Shown: piece after piece, positions 26,054 through 34,983 of the stretch
Position numbering within the stretch: position 1 is the first letter of the stretch
Layout: every line of letters begins with the position of its first letter
Made by a program: the position numbers and the translations under genes
The notes under the pieces: generated by a model
What the model was told of the DNA's origin: nothing
What the model saw: only the letters and a program-made list of their open reading frames with translations
Database searches by the model: none
Origin: Kaistella haifensis DSM 19056
GTDB lineage: Bacteria > Bacteroidota > Bacteroidia > Flavobacteriales > Weeksellaceae
DNA length: 64,000 nucleotides
NCBI RefSeq assembly: GCF_000735695.2
Contig: NZ_JASZ02000001.1
Coordinates: forward strand, 62,001-126,000
Direction of reading: 5' to 3'

Positions 26054-27079
26054 ATGAAAAGATGGTATCTCTACCCTTTTTCTCTGGTTTATCATTTGGT
26101 TACAAGCATCCGAAACCTAATGTATGACTGGAGGATCATTAAATCGACTACACTGAAAACACCAATCATCAATGTTGGAAACCTCTCCGTAGGCGGAAGT
26201 GGAAAATCGCCCATGGTGATGTATTTGGCAGAATTGCTTTCAAAACATTACCGAACCGGGGTTCTTTCTCGCGGTTACGGCCGATTGACCAAAGGCTACG
26301 GAATTACCAACTACGATAGCAATTACAAAACCGTGGGCGACGAAGCGATGCAGCTTTTCGAGAGATTCAAAAACCGTTTTGTAATCGGAGTTTCGGAAAA
26401 AAGAGTTCCCGGAGCAAAAAAAATGATTGCCGATATGGATTTGAACGTCCTCATTCTGGATGATGCTTACCAACACCGAGCGATAAAACCGGGTTTCAAC
26501 ATCTTAATGACGGATTACAATGATCCTTATTTTAAAGATTTTTTGTTGCCTGCAGGCGATTTACGAGAAAGTCGAAGCGGTGCAAAAAGAGCACAGATCA
26601 TTATGGTTTCCAAATGTCCGGACGATTTAACCGAGGAGAAAAAACAATATTACATTTCAAGAATAAAACCTCAGCATTACCAAAAAGTATTTTTTTCGAG
26701 CATTGGTTATGATGAAAATATTTATAATAAAACCCAATCGCTTCCCGATAATAATTTAAGTTATTACGATATCTTGCTCATCACCGGAATTGCGAATCCA
26801 AAACCGCTTTTGAATCATTTGGCTAAATTTTCTCAGCGTGTAAAACATTTGAAGTTCAAAGATCATCATAATTTCAGCGATCAGGACATCAAAACCATCA
26901 TCGCAGAATATAAAAAACTTGGCGAATACAAAATAATATTGACCACCGAAAAAGATTATGTAAGACTCAAGACTTTCGATTATCTCCGGGAAATCGTGTA
27001 TTATTGGCCAATTAATGTACATATCGACCGACAGGAAGAATTCAACCAAATCATCCTAAATTATGTTAGCAAAAATTAA
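26054..27079 (+). CDS. lpxK: Tetraacyldisaccharide 4'-kinase
   Basis: Phosphorylates lipid A precursor at the 4' position, inner membrane, LPS synthesis. The 341-residue protein has an N-terminal hydrophobic segment (MKRWYLYPFSLVYHLVTSI), the P-loop VGNLSVGGSGKSPMVMYLAELL, LSRGYGR, and the ILDDAYQHRAI Walker B-like motif. The ATG at 26054 is favoured over the in-frame TTG at 26045, because the promoter box overlaps that TTG. The 3' end overlaps punA by 17 bases. Confidence 0.94.
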   Translation: MKRWYLYPFSLVYHLVTSIRNLMYDWRIIKSTTLKTPIINVGNLSVGGSGKSPMVMYLAELLSKHYRTGVLSRGYGRLTKGYGITNYDSNYKTVGDEAMQLFERFKNRFVIGVSEKRVPGAKKMIADMDLNVLILDDAYQHRAIKPGFNILMTDYNDPYFKDFLLPAGDLRESRSGAKRAQIIMVSKCPDDLTEEKKQYYISRIKPQHYQKVFFSSIGYDENIYNKTQSLPDNNLSYYDILLITGIANPKPLLNHLAKFSQRVKHLKFKDHHNFSDQDIKTIIAEYKKLGEYKIILTTEKDYVRLKTFDYLREIVYYWPINVHIDRQEEFNQIILNYVSKN

Positions 27080-27881
27080 AGAAACAGCCGATTTCATTAA
27101 GCAAATCATTCAAGATGTTCCAGATTTCGCAATCGTTTTAGGTTCCGGTTTGGGTGCTTTGAAAAATGAAGTAGAACCGATTCACACTTTGGATTATCAT
27201 GATATTCCCAATTTTTCGCAAACAACCGTTGCCGGACACGGAGGAAAACTAATTTATGGAACGCTCGAAGGCAAAAAAGTACTGATGATGAGCGGCAGAT
27301 TTCATTATTACGAAGGTCATGATATTCAGACGGTAGTTTTTCCGTTTCGAGTTTTTCATCTTTTAGGAATTAAAAATTTAATAGTTTCTAATGCCGCCGG
27401 AGGAGTAAATCCTGATTTTCGTGTAGCGGATATTATGATTATTAATGACCATATCAACATGCTACCGGAACATCCACTTCGAGGGAAAAACCTCGACGAA
27501 TTCGGGCCGAGATTTGTCGATATGAGCGAACCTTATCACCGAAAAATGATCGAAATCGCGGAAAACGTGGCTAAAGAATCCGAGATCAAAATCCACCAAG
27601 GTTGCTATGTTGCGCTGCAAGGCCCAACCTTCGAAACTCCCGCTGAATACGGAATGATCAGAGCAATCGGCGGCGATGCAGTGGGAATGAGCACAGTACC
27701 GGAAGTGATTGTTGCCAAACATCAAGGAATGAATTGTTTCGGAATTTCTATCATCACCGATGTTGGCGGACCAGAAATCGCTTTTACTGTTTCTCATGAA
27801 GAAGTTTTGCAAGCTGCGAACAAAGCAATGCCAAACGTAATTACCATCGTGAAAGGTTTAGTGAAAAATTATAACGACTAA
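27063..27881 (+). CDS. punA: Purine-nucleoside phosphorylase
   Basis: Trimeric-type PNP of 272 residues cleaving (deoxy)inosine/guanosine with phosphate. It has VLGSGLGALKNEV, TVAGHGGKLIYG, GRFHYYEGHD, VSNAAGGVNPDF, the substrate segment QGCYVALQGPTFETPAEYG, and GMSTVPEVIVAKH. Translationally coupled to lpxK by a 17-base overlap even though the pathways are unrelated. Closed by the bidirectional hairpin at 27899-27932. Confidence 0.95.
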   Translation: MLAKIKETADFIKQIIQDVPDFAIVLGSGLGALKNEVEPIHTLDYHDIPNFSQTTVAGHGGKLIYGTLEGKKVLMMSGRFHYYEGHDIQTVVFPFRVFHLLGIKNLIVSNAAGGVNPDFRVADIMIINDHINMLPEHPLRGKNLDEFGPRFVDMSEPYHRKMIEIAENVAKESEIKIHQGCYVALQGPTFETPAEYGMIRAIGGDAVGMSTVPEVIVAKHQGMNCFGISIITDVGGPEIAFTVSHEEVLQAANKAMPNVITIVKGLVKNYND

Positions 27882-27898
27882 TTTTTTTCATTAAAAAT

Positions 27899-27932
27899 AA
27901 AAAAACGCATCTTATTCGAAGGTGCGTTTTTG
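27899..27932. terminator. Bidirectional terminator after punA
   Basis: Arms AAAAACGCA / TGCGTTTTT extended by CTT/AAG pairs around ATTCG; serves convergent punA and the NYN gene. Confidence 0.85.
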
Positions 27933-27955
27933 TTTGGTTAAAAATTTAAAGCAAA

Positions 27956-28717
27956 TTACTTCACTTTCACATAAATATGTCGGATGTTTCCCACTCCAGT
28001 TTCGCGTTCGTCGATTTGTATTTTGCTGATATTTTTGATTAATGGCAAAAGTTTGGGGAAACCGAAATTTCGTGGATCAAAATCGGGTTTCTTTTTGATG
28101 ATGAAACTTCCGAGATTCCCGAGAAAAGTCCAGCCGTCCTCATCCGCCAAAGCGTTGATGCTTTCGGTAATCAACTTCACGGTTCGGGCATCGATTTTAC
28201 TCAATGGTTCCTGTTTTTTCTTGGTTTTGGTGGCTTTTTTGGCAACGGTAGTTTCAGGTTCTTCAACACTTTCACTATCTTCGGTGCTGTTGAGAATTTC
28301 CAGATAAATAAATTTATCGCAAGCTGAAATAAACGGTTTCGGTGTTTTCTTTTCCCCAAATCCGATGACGGTCATTCCGGCTTCTCGCAATCGGGTGGCC
28401 AATCTTGTAAAATCGCTATCGCTGGAAACAATACAAAATCCAGTAACTTTTTCCGAATACAAAATATCCATCGCATCAATGATTAAGGCGCTATCGCTAG
28501 AGTTTTTTCCGGTTGTGTAGCTGTATTGCTGAATCGGCGTGATGGCGTTTTCAAGCAAAACATTCTTCCATCCGGAAACGGTCGGTTTGGTCCAATCAGC
28601 ATAAATTCTTTTGATGGTTGGCGTTCCGTTTTTCGAAATTTCTTCCAGCATTTCCTTCACATTTTTATAAGGAACATTATCTGCATCGATGAGTACGGCT
28701 AATTTATCGTCGGTCAT
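27956..28717 (-). CDS. NYN (LabA/PIN-like) domain protein with OST-HTH domain
   Basis: 253 residues. Residues about 5-150 form a NYN/LabA PIN-like nuclease domain with the acidic residues expected (AVLIDADNVPY, KNSSDSALIIDAMDILYS, FCIVSSDSDFTRLATRLREAG). A charged, low-complexity linker leads to a C-terminal OST-HTH/LOTUS domain (about 170-253: DEDGWTFLGNLGSFIIKKKPDFDPRNFGFPKLLPLIKNI). This architecture is associated with RNA binding and cleavage; the target RNA is unknown. Monocistronic. Confidence 0.88.
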   Translation of the reverse strand: MTDDKLAVLIDADNVPYKNVKEMLEEISKNGTPTIKRIYADWTKPTVSGWKNVLLENAITPIQQYSYTTGKNSSDSALIIDAMDILYSEKVTGFCIVSSDSDFTRLATRLREAGMTVIGFGEKKTPKPFISACDKFIYLEILNSTEDSESVEEPETTVAKKATKTKKKQEPLSKIDARTVKLITESINALADEDGWTFLGNLGSFIIKKKPDFDPRNFGFPKLLPLIKNISKIQIDERETGVGNIRHIYVKVK

Positions 28718-28760
28718 ATTTTTTATCTTTTTTTAATGATTGCACTTTGTACAATTTACC

Positions 28761-28768
28761 CAAATTTA
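28761..28768 (-). promoter_or_regulatory. Promoter -7 box of the NYN gene
   Basis: TAAATTTG on the minus strand, 43 bases before the ATG at 28717. Confidence 0.45.
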
Positions 28769-28888
28769 CATTAAATCTTTCAAATAAAGCCACTAAAAGG
28801 CCGATAAATACAATTTAATGAAAGGAAAATGATCGCAAAGACTTTTCAATTCTCATCAATTTTCGGTTACAATTGCTAATTTTACCCA

Positions 28889-29971
28889 ATGGAAAGCCAC
28901 CGAAAAATCATTCATGTTGATATGGACGCATTTTATGCTTCCGTGGAGCAGCAAGACAATCCAGAACTTCGCGGAAAACCGGTTTGTGTAGGTGGCGGAC
29001 AATATGGTGTGGTAGCTGCCGCAAGTTACGAAGCCCGAAAATATGGAGTTCGATCCGCAATGCCCGGAAGAATGGCCTTGGAAAAATGTCCGCATTTAAT
29101 TGTCGTGAAACCCAGGTTTCAGCGTTACAAGGAGATCTCAATGCAAATTCGCGAGATTTTTCATGAATATACCGATCTTGTTGAACCGCTTTCTTTAGAT
29201 GAAGCCTACTTGGATGTCACCGAAAATAAAAAAGGAATTTCTTCTGCCAACGATATTGCAAGGGAAATACGCAAAAAGATTTATGAAAAAACCGGACTTA
29301 CAGCCTCTGCTGGAATTTCGGTGAATAAATTTCTTGCAAAAGTCGCTTCCGACTACCACAAACCTAACGGACAGAAAACCATTCATCCAACTCAAATTTT
29401 GGAGTTTATGGAAGATTTGCCGATTGAAAAATTCTACGGAATCGGGAAAGTAACATCCAACAAAATGCATGAATTGCATATTTATAAAGGTGCCGACTTA
29501 AAGAAAAAATCTTTGGAAGAACTGATCCGGCTTTTCGGGAAATCGGGAAATTATTATTACAATGTCGTCCGAGGAATTCATCACGGTGAAGTAAAACCTC
29601 ATCGCATCCAGAAAAGTGTGGCCGTGGAAGAAACTTTCTGGGACAATCTTTTGGATGAAGAAGCTGTTTTCGCTCAGCTAAAAACCATCAGCCAGGAGCT
29701 TGAAAACCGACTTAGCAAAAAAGAAATCAAAGGAAAAACATTAACTCTAAAAATTAAATACAAAGATTTCACCCAATATACCCGCAGCAAAACCAAGGAA
29801 ACTTATTTTTTAAATCACTTCGAATTTTATGAAACAGCTAAAAAACTTTGGGAACTTCGTCCCTTCGATAAACCAGTTCGGTTGTTGGGGCTTTCGCTTT
29901 CTAACCTCAACACTTTAGAAAAAAAGCAGGTTTCGGTACAGTTAAAAATTCCTTTTACAGAATACGAATAA
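28889..29971 (+). CDS. dinB: DNA polymerase IV (Y-family)
   Basis: Error-prone translesion polymerase of 360 residues. It has the Y-family motifs IIHVDMDAFYASVEQ and EPLSLDEAYLDVT with catalytic acidic residues, the SAGISVNKFLAKVASDYHKPNG segment, the helix-hairpin-helix thumb (LPIEKFYGIGKVTSNKM), and the little-finger domain. The C-terminus (SVQLKIPFTEYE) resembles a weak beta-clamp peptide. No LexA box was recognised upstream. Confidence 0.95.
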   Translation: MESHRKIIHVDMDAFYASVEQQDNPELRGKPVCVGGGQYGVVAAASYEARKYGVRSAMPGRMALEKCPHLIVVKPRFQRYKEISMQIREIFHEYTDLVEPLSLDEAYLDVTENKKGISSANDIAREIRKKIYEKTGLTASAGISVNKFLAKVASDYHKPNGQKTIHPTQILEFMEDLPIEKFYGIGKVTSNKMHELHIYKGADLKKKSLEELIRLFGKSGNYYYNVVRGIHHGEVKPHRIQKSVAVEETFWDNLLDEEAVFAQLKTISQELENRLSKKEIKGKTLTLKIKYKDFTQYTRSKTKETYFLNHFEFYETAKKLWELRPFDKPVRLLGLSLSNLNTLEKKQVSVQLKIPFTEYE

Positions 29972-30263
29972 TAATTCATTGTTTTAAAAATTTAAACAAA
30001 AAAATTCGTTCCTTCCACTTTTGATAATGTTTTCCACATAAGCTCTTTATTCAGTTTAAATATTGCTTTTACAATAAATTAATTTCAAAAAATTTAAATA
30101 GTAAACTCATCGTCAATTTCAAAACACTAAACTTTCGGGGATTAAAAAATAGACTTTTGGATGACCTTGAATGCAATTGCATTGGTTTAATTTATGAAAT
30201 CTCCTTTTTCCCCTAAATATTGGACTTGTTTTTGCTAACTTCACCAATCAAAATTCATCAATA
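29972..30263. other. Longest gene-free spacer, upstream of the amylase gene
   Basis: 292 A/T-rich bases with no open frame of note. They hold a perfect 14-base palindrome AATGCAATTGCATT (30170-30183), about 80 bases before the alpha-amylase ATG, a possible operator. A weak promoter-like GTTTTTGC lies nearer the gene. Confidence 0.4.
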
Positions 30264-31736
30264 ATGAATGCAACCATGATTCAGTTTTTCCATTGGTATT
30301 CCGAAGGAAATTCAAAACTATATGATCACGCGAAAGATTCTGCAGAATACTTAAAACAATTGGGAATTTCCGCGGTTTGGTTTCCGCCTGCATATAAGGC
30401 CAATGGCGGCGGGTTTTCTGTAGGTTATGATCCCTATGATTTATTTGACTTGGGAGAATTTGATCAAAAAGGAACCATCCCGACTAAATACGGATCAAAA
30501 GAACAATATGTCAACGCTTGCAAAACTTTACAAGAAAACGGCATTTCCGTAATTGCCGATATTGTTTTGAATCATAAAGCCGGTGGCGACGAAAAAGAAA
30601 AGTTCCATGCCGTAAAAGTAAATCCCGAAAACCGACAAGAAAATATTTCAGAACCTTTTGAAATTGAAAGTTACACGAAATTCACTTTTCCGAATCGTGA
30701 AAAAAAATATTCAGACTTCGAATGGAATTTCACCTGCTTTTCTGGCGTAGATTATGCGGAAGGTCAGGAAGAAGGAATTTACCAAATCATCCACGATTTC
30801 GGAGATGGTTGGGAAGAGATGATCGATACCGAAAAAGGGAATTACGATTATCTGATGTACAACGATATCGATCACCGAAACCCATTCGTTCGCGAAGAGC
30901 TCGACAAATGGGGCAAATGGTATCACGGCCAGATTCATTTCGACGGACTTCGGTTAGACGCGGTGAAACATCAATCTCCGGTTTTCTACAAAGAATGGCT
31001 TTACAAACTTCGAGAAAATACAGATAAAAATATTTTCGCCGTCGGTGAGTATTGGGCTCCTGGCGAGGTAAATCTTTTGCAAGATTACATCGAAGCCACC
31101 GAAGGTTGCATGAGTTTGTTCGATTCTTCGCTTCAACAAAATTTTCACATCGCTTCCAAAGAAGGTGCGGATTATGATTTACGAAAAATATTTGATGAAA
31201 CCTTGACTTTACTGAATCCCGCATTTTCTGTAACCGTCGTCGATAATCACGATACACAACCACTTCAAGCGTTGGAAGCTCCTGTTGAAAAATGGTTCAA
31301 ACCTTTGGCTTATGCATTAATTCTCCTTCGAGAAAACGGATATCCTTGTGTGTTTTATCCGGATTTATTTGGCGCACATTACGCCGATAAAGATAAGGAA
31401 GGAAACGATCAGGAAATATTTCTCGATAAAGTAGAAAAAATTGAAGAACTATTGAAAGCGCGACAACAATTCGCTTATGGAGCGCAAAAAGATTATTTTG
31501 AAGATGCGAACTGTCTTGCCTGGACCCGCGAAGGTGACGACGAACACGCTGGTTGCGCAGTAGTTTTAAGCAACAAAGATGCTTACGAAAAACCAATGGA
31601 AATGGGTGAAAAATATGCAGGTAAGCAATTCTATGATTTTATGGGATGGTTTTCCGAAAAAATTACCATTGACGAAAACGGATGGGGAAATTTTCCGGTT
31701 CCGGCAGGAAATGTCTCGGTTTGGGTTCCCGAATAA
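30264..31736 (+). CDS. Cytoplasmic alpha-amylase, GH13 family
   Basis: 490 residues with no signal peptide, so intracellular, unlike Sus-type outer membrane amylases. It is the GH13 subfamily 5 type by its start MIQFFHWYSEG. The catalytic triad is visible: GLRLDAVKH (D232), VGEYW (E262), VVDNHDTQP (D330), plus VIADIVLNHKAGGDE. Hydrolyses internal alpha-1,4 bonds of glycogen or imported maltodextrin. No susCD partner is nearby. The 3' end is followed 14 bases later by a barstar-like gene. Confidence 0.93.
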   Translation: MNATMIQFFHWYSEGNSKLYDHAKDSAEYLKQLGISAVWFPPAYKANGGGFSVGYDPYDLFDLGEFDQKGTIPTKYGSKEQYVNACKTLQENGISVIADIVLNHKAGGDEKEKFHAVKVNPENRQENISEPFEIESYTKFTFPNREKKYSDFEWNFTCFSGVDYAEGQEEGIYQIIHDFGDGWEEMIDTEKGNYDYLMYNDIDHRNPFVREELDKWGKWYHGQIHFDGLRLDAVKHQSPVFYKEWLYKLRENTDKNIFAVGEYWAPGEVNLLQDYIEATEGCMSLFDSSLQQNFHIASKEGADYDLRKIFDETLTLLNPAFSVTVVDNHDTQPLQALEAPVEKWFKPLAYALILLRENGYPCVFYPDLFGAHYADKDKEGNDQEIFLDKVEKIEELLKARQQFAYGAQKDYFEDANCLAWTREGDDEHAGCAVVLSNKDAYEKPMEMGEKYAGKQFYDFMGWFSEKITIDENGWGNFPVPAGNVSVWVPE

Positions 31737-31750
31737 CTGAAAAAATTCTG

Positions 31751-32140
31751 ATGAAAAAAATTATTATTGAAGGCAAAAACATCAATAATATCGAGACCTT
31801 CTACGAGGAAGTAAATCGAGTTTTTATGTTACATGAAAATTGGAAAATTGCGCAGAGTTTAGATGCTTTCAATGATATGTTATACGGATCTTTCGGTGAG
31901 ATTAAAGGAAAAGAAAAAATCCAACTGATATGGAAAGATATGGTACAAAACCAAAAATCACTAGGCTTTCAAACAACCTTGGAGTTTTATCAAAACAAAC
32001 TGAAATCTCCAGAAATTTTTAACCGTAAATTTGTTCTAAGTAAAATAGATGAACTGCATAATGGTGTAGGACTTACTTTCTTCGAAATTGTCTTAGAAAT
32101 CATAGCCAATCACGACAATATTATACTAATTAAAAATTAA
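31751..32140 (+). CDS. Barstar-like ribonuclease inhibitor, orphan
   Basis: 129 residues: MKKIIIEGKNINNIETFYEEVNRVF then WKIAQSLDAFNDMLYGSFGE, the barstar pattern of beta strand, helix, the DAFNDML loop that plugs a barnase active site, and acidic residues. A longer upstream frame overlaps the amylase end and was rejected; ATG at 31751. Barstar proteins neutralise barnase-type RNases or contact-dependent toxin domains. No toxin gene lies beside it here. It has about 40 extra C-terminal residues compared with typical barstar (about 90). Confidence 0.8.
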   Translation: MKKIIIEGKNINNIETFYEEVNRVFMLHENWKIAQSLDAFNDMLYGSFGEIKGKEKIQLIWKDMVQNQKSLGFQTTLEFYQNKLKSPEIFNRKFVLSKIDELHNGVGLTFFEIVLEIIANHDNIILIKN

Positions 32141-32188
32141 TCGAAAAAAATTGCCGGTTTTGCATTATTTTTACTGAAATTTTTGGAA

Positions 32189-33766
32189 ATGTTGCAAGAT
32201 TTGGCCTTCTATCTTACGTTAGTCATTGTCATTGTGCTGCTTATCATGCTTGCGAAAAAGATAAAAGTAGCTTACCCTGTTCTTTTGGTTTTAGCGGGAT
32301 TGGGAATTAGTTTTATTCCGGGTACTCCAATTGTAGAGATCGAGCCAGAACTCATCTTCTTTATTTTCTTGCCGCCCTTGCTATATGAAGCCGCATGGAA
32401 TTCTTCTTGGAAAGAACTTTGGAGATGGCGAAGAATTGTCTTTAGTTTTGCGTTTGTCGTTGTTTTTTTTACTGCAATTGTGGTCGCTTTTGCTGCAAAC
32501 TATCTTATTCCTGGATTTTCTTTGGCATTAGGTTTTTTGTTAGGCGGAATCGTATCTCCACCAGATGCAGTAAGTGCAGGAGCTATTTTAAAATTTGTAA
32601 AGATCCCGAAAAGATTCCAATCTATTTTAGAAGGAGAAAGCTTGTTGAATGATGCATCCTCCCTCATTATTTTTCGCTTTGCCTTAATTGCTGTGGCAAC
32701 AGGGCAATTCATATGGCATCAAGCCATTGTGGATTTTATTTGGATGTGTGTAGGCGGAGCAGGAATTGGGATTTTAATTGCTTTTCTCTTTATGAAAATG
32801 CATAAACTACTACCAACTGACGCCAATATGGATACCATATTCACCCTTGCAGCTCCGTTTATCATGTATCTCGCTGCGGAAGAGTTGCACGCTTCCGGCG
32901 TACTTTCGGTCGTAAGCGGTGGATTATTTTTATCAGTTCGCCGACATCACTTTCTTAGTGGAACATCGCGGCTTCACAGCATAAATGTTTGGCAAAGTTT
33001 TAGTTTTTTACTCAACGGAATGGTATTTATGCTGATTGGGCTGGATCTTCCGCTCATTGTTTCCGGGCTTGGCGACACCAGCATTTTTCAAGCAACGATG
33101 TATGGGGTGGTAATCACCGGAGTTCTTATTATCATTAGAATGTTCGCCAGTTATGGAGCGGTTGTTTTCACGTTAATTATGCGAAATTTCATCAATGTTG
33201 CAGATGCCGAGCCTCCCGGTTGGAAAGTCCCAATAGTTCTCGGCTGGACCGGAATGCGCGGGGTGGTTTCGTTGGCTGCAGCACTTTCAATACCGGTGAC
33301 TTTGGCAGACGGAAGCCCATTTCCTCACCGTAACCTCATTCTTTTCATCACTTTTGTAGTGATTTTACTTACTTTAGTTTTGCAAGGTTTAACGCTTCCT
33401 CTTTTACTGAAAAAAGTAAAATTAAAAGATAAAGATTTCATTAAATCTGAAAAAGAAATCGACTATGAAATCAGAAGCGAATTAGCAAAAATTGCCGTCG
33501 AAAAAATTAAAAAAGATTACCCCGACAAGTTGGAACAAATCCCAGCGCTCAAAGAGCAATTTCAAATTTGGGAAAACAGAATTAACAGTTCCGAAATCAT
33601 CATTAATTATCCCGAATATCAACATATTTTAGCTGATATTTTGGAACATCAAAGAATGTGGCTCATCAATAAAAACCGAGAAGAACTCCTACTCGATGAA
33701 GAAATTGTACGGAAACATTTAAGATTGATCGATCTTGAGGAAGAGAGACTAAGTCTCGGAAAATAA
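32189..33766 (+). CDS. CPA1-type Na+/H+ antiporter
   Basis: 525 residues, about 12 predicted membrane helices, then a cytosolic tail of about 120 residues. Conserved CPA1 landmarks: FIFLPPLLYEAAW, GGIVSPPDAVSAGAIL, LEGESLLNDASSLI (the ND ion-binding pair) and GWTGMRGVVSLAAALSIP. Exchanges Na+ or K+ for H+ in pH and salt homeostasis. The ATG at 32189 is preferred to the in-frame TTG two codons earlier. Confidence 0.93.
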   Translation: MLQDLAFYLTLVIVIVLLIMLAKKIKVAYPVLLVLAGLGISFIPGTPIVEIEPELIFFIFLPPLLYEAAWNSSWKELWRWRRIVFSFAFVVVFFTAIVVAFAANYLIPGFSLALGFLLGGIVSPPDAVSAGAILKFVKIPKRFQSILEGESLLNDASSLIIFRFALIAVATGQFIWHQAIVDFIWMCVGGAGIGILIAFLFMKMHKLLPTDANMDTIFTLAAPFIMYLAAEELHASGVLSVVSGGLFLSVRRHHFLSGTSRLHSINVWQSFSFLLNGMVFMLIGLDLPLIVSGLGDTSIFQATMYGVVITGVLIIIRMFASYGAVVFTLIMRNFINVADAEPPGWKVPIVLGWTGMRGVVSLAAALSIPVTLADGSPFPHRNLILFITFVVILLTLVLQGLTLPLLLKKVKLKDKDFIKSEKEIDYEIRSELAKIAVEKIKKDYPDKLEQIPALKEQFQIWENRINSSEIIINYPEYQHILADILEHQRMWLINKNREELLLDEEIVRKHLRLIDLEEERLSLGK

Positions 33767-33842
33767 ATTTTCTCCCAACGTTTTATTTCATAAAAGTTAG
33801 AACTTTAAGAAAAAATTATGACAACTCCATTTTTCTATTTTA

Positions 33843-33850
33843 TAAATTTG
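33843..33850 (+). promoter_or_regulatory. Promoter -7 box of the alcohol dehydrogenase gene
   Basis: TAAATTTG, 18 bases before the ATG at 33869. Confidence 0.55.
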
Positions 33851-33868
33851 AAGTCTTAAAAAATCTAT

Positions 33869-34927
33869 ATGAATACAACCTCTGTAAAAGCCTTCGGAAC
33901 CGAAGCAAAAGATAAAGATTTGCAACTGATGCAAATTGAAAGAAGAGAAGTAACACCTACAGATATTGAAATCGATATCTTGTACTGCGGAGTTTGCCAT
34001 AGCGACCTCCATACGGCAAGAAACGACTGGGGCGGAACCAAATATCCTTCTGTTCCGGGACACGAAATCATTGGCCGAATTACAAAAGTAGGTTCTGCGG
34101 TAACAAAATTCAAAGTAGGCGATTTAGCCGGTGTGGGCTGCCTGGTAGATTCTTGCCGAGAATGTGAGAGCTGCAAACAAAACCTGGAGCAATATTGCCT
34201 TAATGGCTCTATAGGAACTTACAACGGAAAAGATGTGTTTTTGGGTGGTCACACTTTTGGAGGTTACTCCGAAAAAATTGTGGTTGATGAGGCTTTTGGG
34301 CTACACATCCCGGAAAATTTAGATTTAAAAGCTGTTGCACCACTACTTTGTGCTGGGATTACGACGTGGTCTCCGTTGAAACATTGGGAAGTAAAGGAAG
34401 GGAGTAAAGTTGCAGTAGTAGGATTAGGCGGATTGGGACACATGGCGATTAAACTTGCTAAAGGTCTGGGCGCCAATGTTACTTTATTTTCCAGAAGTCC
34501 CGACAAAATTCAGGACGCGCTGGATTTGGGTGCCGATGCTGTAGTAATTTCAACATATGAAAACGAAATGAAAGCCGTAAAAGGAAAATTTGATTTAATT
34601 ATTGATACTGTTCCTTACGACCACGATATTAATCCTTATATCAGCACCTTAAATATCAATGGAACTCTTGTATTGGTAGGTTACATCGGAAAAATGGAAG
34701 ATGCACTTTTCACTCCACCGATGATTGGTGGAAGAAGATCAGTTGCTGGATCAGTAATCGGAGGAATCAAAGAAACCCAAGAAATGCTCGATTTCTGTGG
34801 TGAGAAAAATATCCTTCCGGAAATAGAAATGATCAATATGCAAAACATCAATGAAGCGTACGAAAGAATGCTGAAAAGCGATGTGCGCTATCGTTTTGTG
34901 ATCGATATGCAGAGCCTGAAGGGTTAA
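33869..34927 (+). CDS. Zinc-dependent NAD(P) alcohol dehydrogenase (CAD/YahK-like)
   Basis: 352-residue medium-chain dehydrogenase. Catalytic zinc region YCGVCHSDLHTARNDWG...PSVPGHEIIG; structural zinc cysteines in CRECESCKQNLEQYC; Rossmann motif VAVVGLGGLGHMAIKLAKG. This subgroup usually reduces aldehydes with NADPH. Monocistronic with its own promoter and terminator. Confidence 0.92.
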   Translation: MNTTSVKAFGTEAKDKDLQLMQIERREVTPTDIEIDILYCGVCHSDLHTARNDWGGTKYPSVPGHEIIGRITKVGSAVTKFKVGDLAGVGCLVDSCRECESCKQNLEQYCLNGSIGTYNGKDVFLGGHTFGGYSEKIVVDEAFGLHIPENLDLKAVAPLLCAGITTWSPLKHWEVKEGSKVAVVGLGGLGHMAIKLAKGLGANVTLFSRSPDKIQDALDLGADAVVISTYENEMKAVKGKFDLIIDTVPYDHDINPYISTLNINGTLVLVGYIGKMEDALFTPPMIGGRRSVAGSVIGGIKETQEMLDFCGEKNILPEIEMINMQNINEAYERMLKSDVRYRFVIDMQSLKG

Positions 34928-34946
34928 ATACTTTCGAAATAATGAT

Positions 34947-34982
34947 AAAATCCGGCAGGTTAATTCCCGCCGGATTTTTTTT
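34947..34982. terminator. Bidirectional terminator after the dehydrogenase gene
   Basis: Arms AAAATCCGGC / GCCGGATTTT with a 12-base loop and flanking A/T-runs. Confidence 0.85.
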
Positions 34983-34983
34983 G

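Noticed and set aside
30787-31263. 158-codon antisense frame in the alpha-amylase gene
   Set aside because: Arginine-rich, no family resemblance, mirrors the conserved sense frame.
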